NCBI RefSeq assembly: GCF_000193635.1
Contig: NZ_AEKT01000044.1
Coordinates: forward strand, 20,230 to 84,229
Direction: 5' to 3'
Length of the DNA: 64,000 bases
Origin: Weissella cibaria KACC 11862
GTDB lineage: Bacteria > Bacillota > Bacilli > Lactobacillales > Lactobacillaceae
The position numbers and the translations under genes are program-made. The notes under the pieces are model-generated. The model was not told the origin of the DNA. It saw only the letters and a program-made list of their open reading frames with translations, and made no database searches. Within the stretch, counting starts at the first letter, position 1; the number at the start of each line of letters is the position of its first letter. Shown in pieces: positions 60,392-64,000 of the stretch.

Positions 60392-62242
60392 TTAATGGTT
60401 GGCACCCTTTGCAAATTCTGTATCATCTTCGGCCTTAAGCACCGCCATAAAGGCTTCTTGCGGTACATCAACCGTTCCAACCGCCTTCATGCGCTTCTTA
60501 CCACGCTTTTGCTTATCCAACAACTTTGCACGACGATCAGGGTCACCCGTGTGGATCTTTGACGTAACATCCTTACGGTAAGCCTTAATCGTTGAACGTG
60601 AGACAATCTTTGAACCGATGGCCGCTTGCACTGGAATTTCGAAGTTACGACGTGGAATGATTTGCTTCAACTTCGCCGTAATAATCCGTGAACGTTCTTG
60701 TGCAAAATCCTTGTGCACAATAAAGCTCAAGGCATCGACCTTGTCCCCATTTAGCAAGATATCAATCTTAACCAAGTCAGACTGGCGGTAACCTGAAATC
60801 TCGTAATCTAATGACGCGTAACCTCGCGTGTTTGACTTCAACTTATCGAAGAAGTCAAAGATGATTTCTGACAACGGAATGTAGTACTTCACGTTAACGC
60901 GGTTTTGGTCCAAGTAATCCATCGTATCGAATTCACCACGCTTTTGTTGTGCCAATTCCATAACTGCCCCAACGTACTCGTTTGGCACCATAATCTGAGC
61001 GTGCACGTATGGCTCTTCAATCCACTTGATGGCACTAGCTTCAGGTAATTCTGATGGGTTGGCCACTTCAACCATTTCACCGTCTGTTGTATACGCGTGG
61101 TACGTTACAGATGGCGCCGTCGTGATCAATTCCATATCGAATTCACGTTCAAGTCGTTCTTGCACCACATCCATGTGCAACAAGCCCAAGAATCCAGTAC
61201 GGAAACCAAATCCCAATGCTTGTGACGTCTCAGGCTCGAATTCCAATGACGCATCGTTCAATTGCAACTTTTCAAGCGCTTCACGTAAGTCATTGTACTT
61301 TGAGTTATCCGTTGGGTACAAACCTGAGTACACCATAGGCGTCATTGGTTGGTAACCTGGCAACGCTTCCGCCGCTGGGTTCTTAACTGACGTAATCGTA
61401 TCACCAGGGCGAGCGTCACGGATGTTCTTAATCGAGGCAGCGACATAACCAATATCACCAGCCATCAAGAAATCACGTTTCACAGGGTGTGGTGAGTTAA
61501 CACCCACTTCTGTGACTTCGTATTCAGCCCCCGAGTTCATGAAGCGAATCTTATCACCCGGCTTCATAACACCTTCCTTCACCCGGACAGTCAAAATAAC
61601 GCCCTTGTAGGAATCATAGGCTGAGTCAAAAATCAACGCTTGCAATGGCGCTTCCAAATCTCCCTCTGGCGCGGGAATCTTCGCCACGATTTGCTCAAGC
61701 AATTCTGGAATTCCGATACCTTGCTTAGCTGATGCCAAAACAGCTTCAGATGCATCAATGCCAATAACATCTTCGATTTCAGCCCGGACAGCTTCTGGAT
61801 CAGCAGCTGGCAAGTCAATCTTGTTGATCAATGGTAAGATTTCCAAGTCGTTTTCCAAGGCCAAGTAAACATTTGCCAACGTTTGGGCTTCTACACCTTG
61901 GGCGGCGTCAACAACCAAAATCGCCCCATCAGCGGCTGCTAGTGAACGAGACACCTCATATGAGAAGTCGACGTGTCCTGGAGTATCAACCAAGTGGAAA
62001 ATGTAGGTTTCCCCATCGTTGGCCTTGTAGTGAACTTCAACGGCATTCATCTTAATCGTGATACCACGCTCACGTTCCAAATCCATCGTGTCCAACAATT
62101 GATTTTGCATCTCACGTTCAGTAACCGTGTGCGTTGCTTCCAGAATACGATCTGAAATCGTCGACTTACCGTGGTCAATGTGCGCCACGATACTAAAGTT
62201 ACGAATGTGAGACTGGCGCGTCTTCATTTCTGCAATGTCCAT
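60392..62242 (-). CDS. lepA: Elongation factor 4 (LepA), ribosomal back-translocase GTPase
   Basis: The 616-residue GTPase has the P-loop AHIDHGKST near residue 20, DTPGH near 87 and NKID near 142, then domains II, III and V and the LepA-specific C-terminal domain (KRGKKRMK near 580). AGGAGG lies 11 bases ahead of the ATG; a second in-frame ATG is five codons in. It acts on stalled ribosomes and in assembly. Confidence 0.95.
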   Translation of the reverse strand: MDIAEMKTRQSHIRNFSIVAHIDHGKSTISDRILEATHTVTEREMQNQLLDTMDLERERGITIKMNAVEVHYKANDGETYIFHLVDTPGHVDFSYEVSRSLAAADGAILVVDAAQGVEAQTLANVYLALENDLEILPLINKIDLPAADPEAVRAEIEDVIGIDASEAVLASAKQGIGIPELLEQIVAKIPAPEGDLEAPLQALIFDSAYDSYKGVILTVRVKEGVMKPGDKIRFMNSGAEYEVTEVGVNSPHPVKRDFLMAGDIGYVAASIKNIRDARPGDTITSVKNPAAEALPGYQPMTPMVYSGLYPTDNSKYNDLREALEKLQLNDASLEFEPETSQALGFGFRTGFLGLLHMDVVQERLEREFDMELITTAPSVTYHAYTTDGEMVEVANPSELPEASAIKWIEEPYVHAQIMVPNEYVGAVMELAQQKRGEFDTMDYLDQNRVNVKYYIPLSEIIFDFFDKLKSNTRGYASLDYEISGYRQSDLVKIDILLNGDKVDALSFIVHKDFAQERSRIITAKLKQIIPRRNFEIPVQAAIGSKIVSRSTIKAYRKDVTSKIHTGDPDRRAKLLDKQKRGKKRMKAVGTVDVPQEAFMAVLKAEDDTEFAKGANH

Positions 62243-62320
62243 ATTTTATCGCGCCTCCTATCTCTCTAATTTTTTCTGTCAACGTCTATTATACAGGGTA
62301 ATTCGGCCCCTGACGATAGG

Positions 62321-62356
62321 TAAAAAGCGTCAACTCATTAATCTGAATTGACGCTT
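62321..62356 (-). terminator. Terminator after the 44-residue membrane protein gene
   Basis: Minus strand AAGCGTCAA pairs with TTGACGCTT around a 14-base loop, then TTTTTA. Confidence 0.85.
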
Positions 62357-62361
62357 AGCAT

Positions 62362-62496
62362 TTACTTTTTCGTGATGTCTTCAAATTTACCTTCAAGATA
62401 GTCAGCTTTTTGACGCATCTCGTGATCGTGACGTCGCTTGCGTGATTGTGTGTACACAAACAGCGCGACCAAAATCAATATGATAATAAATCCCAT
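62362..62496 (-). CDS. Small single-pass membrane protein (44 residues)
   Basis: ATG at 62496, TAA at 62362-62364. The first 15 residues are strongly hydrophobic (GFIIILILVALFVY), followed by a basic stretch (SRKRRHDHE) and a charged tail, so it would sit in the membrane with its tail in the cytoplasm. AGGAAAAAG lies just upstream, and the terminator follows directly. It starts 12 bases after the aldo/keto reductase and is probably cotranscribed. I do not know the family. Confidence 0.7.
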   Translation of the reverse strand: MGFIIILILVALFVYTQSRKRRHDHEMRQKADYLEGKFEDITKK

Positions 62497-62508
62497 CTTT
62501 TTCCTATC

Positions 62509-63363
62509 TTAGTGTGTGACTGTCCAGTTCAGCATCTTCTCAACGTGTGCAACATCCGGATCATCCGAACCGCCAAACAAAGTTTCCCCTGTATTCATTG
62601 TGGCAATCGCGGCCATTTCTGGTTCAGTCAATTCAAAATCAAATACATTTAAATTATCGCGCATCCGTGCTGGCTTCATTGACTTCGGAATGGTACTAAT
62701 TCCCCGTTGCAACAACCACCGGAGGATGACATGTCCAACTGACTTACCATGATTATCAGCAATCGCGGTCAAAATTGGGGAATGGAAGACATCATGCATG
62801 CCCTCAGCGAATGGTGCCCAAGCTTCCACCAAAACACCTTGCTCTTGGAAATACGCTACCTTATCAACTTGTTGGTGGAATGGATGGTTTTCAATTTGAT
62901 TAACCATCGGTGCAATATCATTAAGCGCAATAAACTGGGCTAACAACGCTGGTGAGAAATTTGACACGCCAATCGCCCGAATTTTACCGGCGGCATAAAG
63001 CTCTTCCAACGCCCGCCAAGCACCCCAAACATCACCAATTGGGTGGTGTAATAACACCAAATCCAAATAGTCCGTTTGTAGCAATTCAAGAGAACGCATC
63101 ACTGACGCCTTTGCCCCCTCATAAGTCATGTCCTGCACCCAAACCTTGGTTGTCAGAAATAAATTTGATCGATCGACATTAGATTCGGCAATTCCCTGAC
63201 CGATGTCAGCCTCATTATCATAAATGACAGCTGTATCAATCGCCCGGTACCCCGCTGCAATGGCGTCCTTAACTGCTTGCACCGCCTCAGGCCCCTGCAC
63301 TTGTGCCATACCGTACCCCAATACTGGCATGACCACACCGTTTGATAATGTTCGATATTCCAT
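62509..63363 (-). CDS. Aldo/keto reductase
   Basis: NADPH-dependent (alpha/beta)8 oxidoreductase of 284 residues. The catalytic tetrad is readable: Asp and Tyr in AIDTAVIYDNE, Lys in TTKVWV and His in LLHHPIGD. IPKSMKPARMRDN is the cofactor 2'-phosphate motif. Such enzymes (2,5-diketo-gluconate reductase or methylglyoxal reductase type) reduce many aldehydes. AACGAGG precedes the ATG. Confidence 0.92.
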   Translation of the reverse strand: MEYRTLSNGVVMPVLGYGMAQVQGPEAVQAVKDAIAAGYRAIDTAVIYDNEADIGQGIAESNVDRSNLFLTTKVWVQDMTYEGAKASVMRSLELLQTDYLDLVLLHHPIGDVWGAWRALEELYAAGKIRAIGVSNFSPALLAQFIALNDIAPMVNQIENHPFHQQVDKVAYFQEQGVLVEAWAPFAEGMHDVFHSPILTAIADNHGKSVGHVILRWLLQRGISTIPKSMKPARMRDNLNVFDFELTEPEMAAIATMNTGETLFGGSDDPDVAHVEKMLNWTVTH

Positions 63364-63444
63364 TTTACTGGCCTCGTTTTTAACTTATTTACCCATCATT
63401 ATACCCCTATCCAAAGAGAATAGCCGGGTTTTGTTTGAATCGTG

Positions 63445-63450
63445 TACAAT
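63445..63450 (+). promoter_or_regulatory. -10 element of the uspA-like gene
   Basis: TACAAT in the context GTGTACAAT; no clear -35. The leader to the ATG at 63484 is about 27 bases. Confidence 0.5.
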
Positions 63451-63483
63451 AAAGGCAATGAACATTTTGAGGGGAATTCAGCG

Positions 63484-63933
63484 ATGCAATCAATCCATAA
63501 CTACCAACATATTTTAGCGCCTGTAGACGGCTCAAAAGAATCAGAAGCCGCCTTCGCAACAGCTGTCGAAATTGTCAATAACACGCCATCACGACACTTG
63601 TATATCTTAAACGTGGTTGATACGAATAAGTTAAAAGACGCGGCGCATTACTCACATGAGTTAGAAGAAAACGCGATTACACAGAGCAAAGCACTTTTAG
63701 AACGTTTTGCTACTGAAGCAAAACAAGCCGGCGTCACTAATTTGACCGTCATTAGCGAAACTGGCAATCCTAAAAACATTATTGCTAAAGTGATCCCCGC
63801 GCAATATGACATCGATTTAATCGTCATCGGCGCAACTGGTATGAATGCTGTCGAACGGTTAATGCAAGGTTCCGTCACAGAATTCGTTTCGCGAACATCA
63901 CGCGTTAATACATTTATCGTCCACGCAGACTAA
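63484..63933 (+). CDS. Universal stress protein, UspA family
   Basis: The 149-residue protein has the alpha/beta Usp fold: HILAPVDGSKESE at the N-terminus and the ATP-binding motif VIGATGMNAVERLMQGSVTEFV near the C-terminus (G-2x-G-9x-G-S/T pattern). It probably binds ATP and helps in stress survival. The start at 63484 follows TGAGGGG; an upstream in-frame start lies over the promoter. A single gene ended by the terminator at 63944-63979. Confidence 0.92.
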   Translation: MQSIHNYQHILAPVDGSKESEAAFATAVEIVNNTPSRHLYILNVVDTNKLKDAAHYSHELEENAITQSKALLERFATEAKQAGVTNLTVISETGNPKNIIAKVIPAQYDIDLIVIGATGMNAVERLMQGSVTEFVSRTSRVNTFIVHAD

Positions 63934-63943
63934 CAACTTAAAA

Positions 63944-63979
63944 AACACCCCAGGTTCATGGCTGCGGACCTGGGGCGTT
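63944..63979 (+). terminator. Terminator after the uspA-like gene
   Basis: AACACCCCAGGT pairs with ACCTGGGGCGTT (one mismatch) around a 12-base loop, then TTTTG. Confidence 0.9.
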
Positions 63980-64000
63980 TTGTCATTATTTAGATAGTGC

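Noticed and set aside
1-64000. Mobile elements, prophage, CRISPR arrays, tRNA or rRNA genes
   Set aside because: None seen: no transposase or integrase-like frames, no regularly spaced repeats, no tRNA-like cloverleaf sequences recognised by eye.

Overview
The window reads as a chromosomal segment of a low-to-mid G+C Gram-positive lactic acid bacterium, most probably Weissella. The best single pointer is a FemX protein at 29284-30312 that closely resembles, from memory, the FemX described from Weissella viridescens. Other support comes from the FabK/FabT-type fatty acid operon, L31 type B, and the FolT, Rex and PyrR complement. I see no rRNA, tRNA, insertion sequence, prophage or CRISPR array. 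Almost every stretch belongs to an intact gene, and most genes lie on the minus strand.

Layout. (1) 1-8340: a minus-strand lysine operon alr-lysA-dapD-dapL-dapA-dapB-patA-asd behind a lysine riboswitch and terminator, diverging from lysC (8396-9751). (2) 9814-12784: thrB, a LacI-type regulator and an uncharacterised gene. (3) 12960-13716: a tetrahydrofolate riboswitch in front of folT. (4) 13734-31545: MntR-like regulator, sortase A, two tandem HTH regulators, Rex, a DEAD-box helicase, a cre-controlled oxidoreductase, a 23S rRNA methyltransferase, an Mga-like regulator, lemA-htpX, a serine hydrolase with a YoeB-like toxin lacking an antitoxin, pgm, femX and a secreted propeller-like protein; then rpiA. 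(5) 32303-42586: one complete fatty-acid synthesis operon from fabZ1-fabT to accA with FabT-like operators. (6) 42639-49846: csbD, purB, prsA, then pyrR with a PyrR attenuator followed by carA-like and carB-like genes. (7) 49898-64000: rluD, a membrane protein, an RNase H-like gene, a T-box-controlled NhaC-family transporter, an M32 carboxypeptidase, an amino acid permease, a double-HTH regulator, an SDR, rpmE2, lepA, an aldo/keto reductase and a UspA protein.

The most unusual content is the carA/carB-like pair (45607-49157). Both frames are intact, are translationally coupled by an ATGA overlap and sit behind PyrR attenuation. Yet the glutaminase catalytic triad is replaced (Cys to Gly, His to Phe, Glu to Asp), the first ATP-grasp metal ligands are replaced, and the second ATP-grasp is collapsed with no C-terminal allosteric domain. 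This looks like a retained pseudoenzyme complex rather than a carbamoyl-phosphate synthase. Other points of interest are a short T-box leader with a 32-codon ORF coupled to the transporter, a family of HTH regulators including one with two HTH domains, an orphan YoeB, and a PrsA without lipobox cysteine.

How the genes work together: the lysine operon plus lysC give nearly the whole acetylated-intermediate route to lysine, with only DAP epimerase not seen. Lysine in turn feeds the FemX-modified peptidoglycan stem. Folate, manganese, redox, sugar (cre) and pyrimidine sensing are all represented by recognisable regulators or RNA elements.
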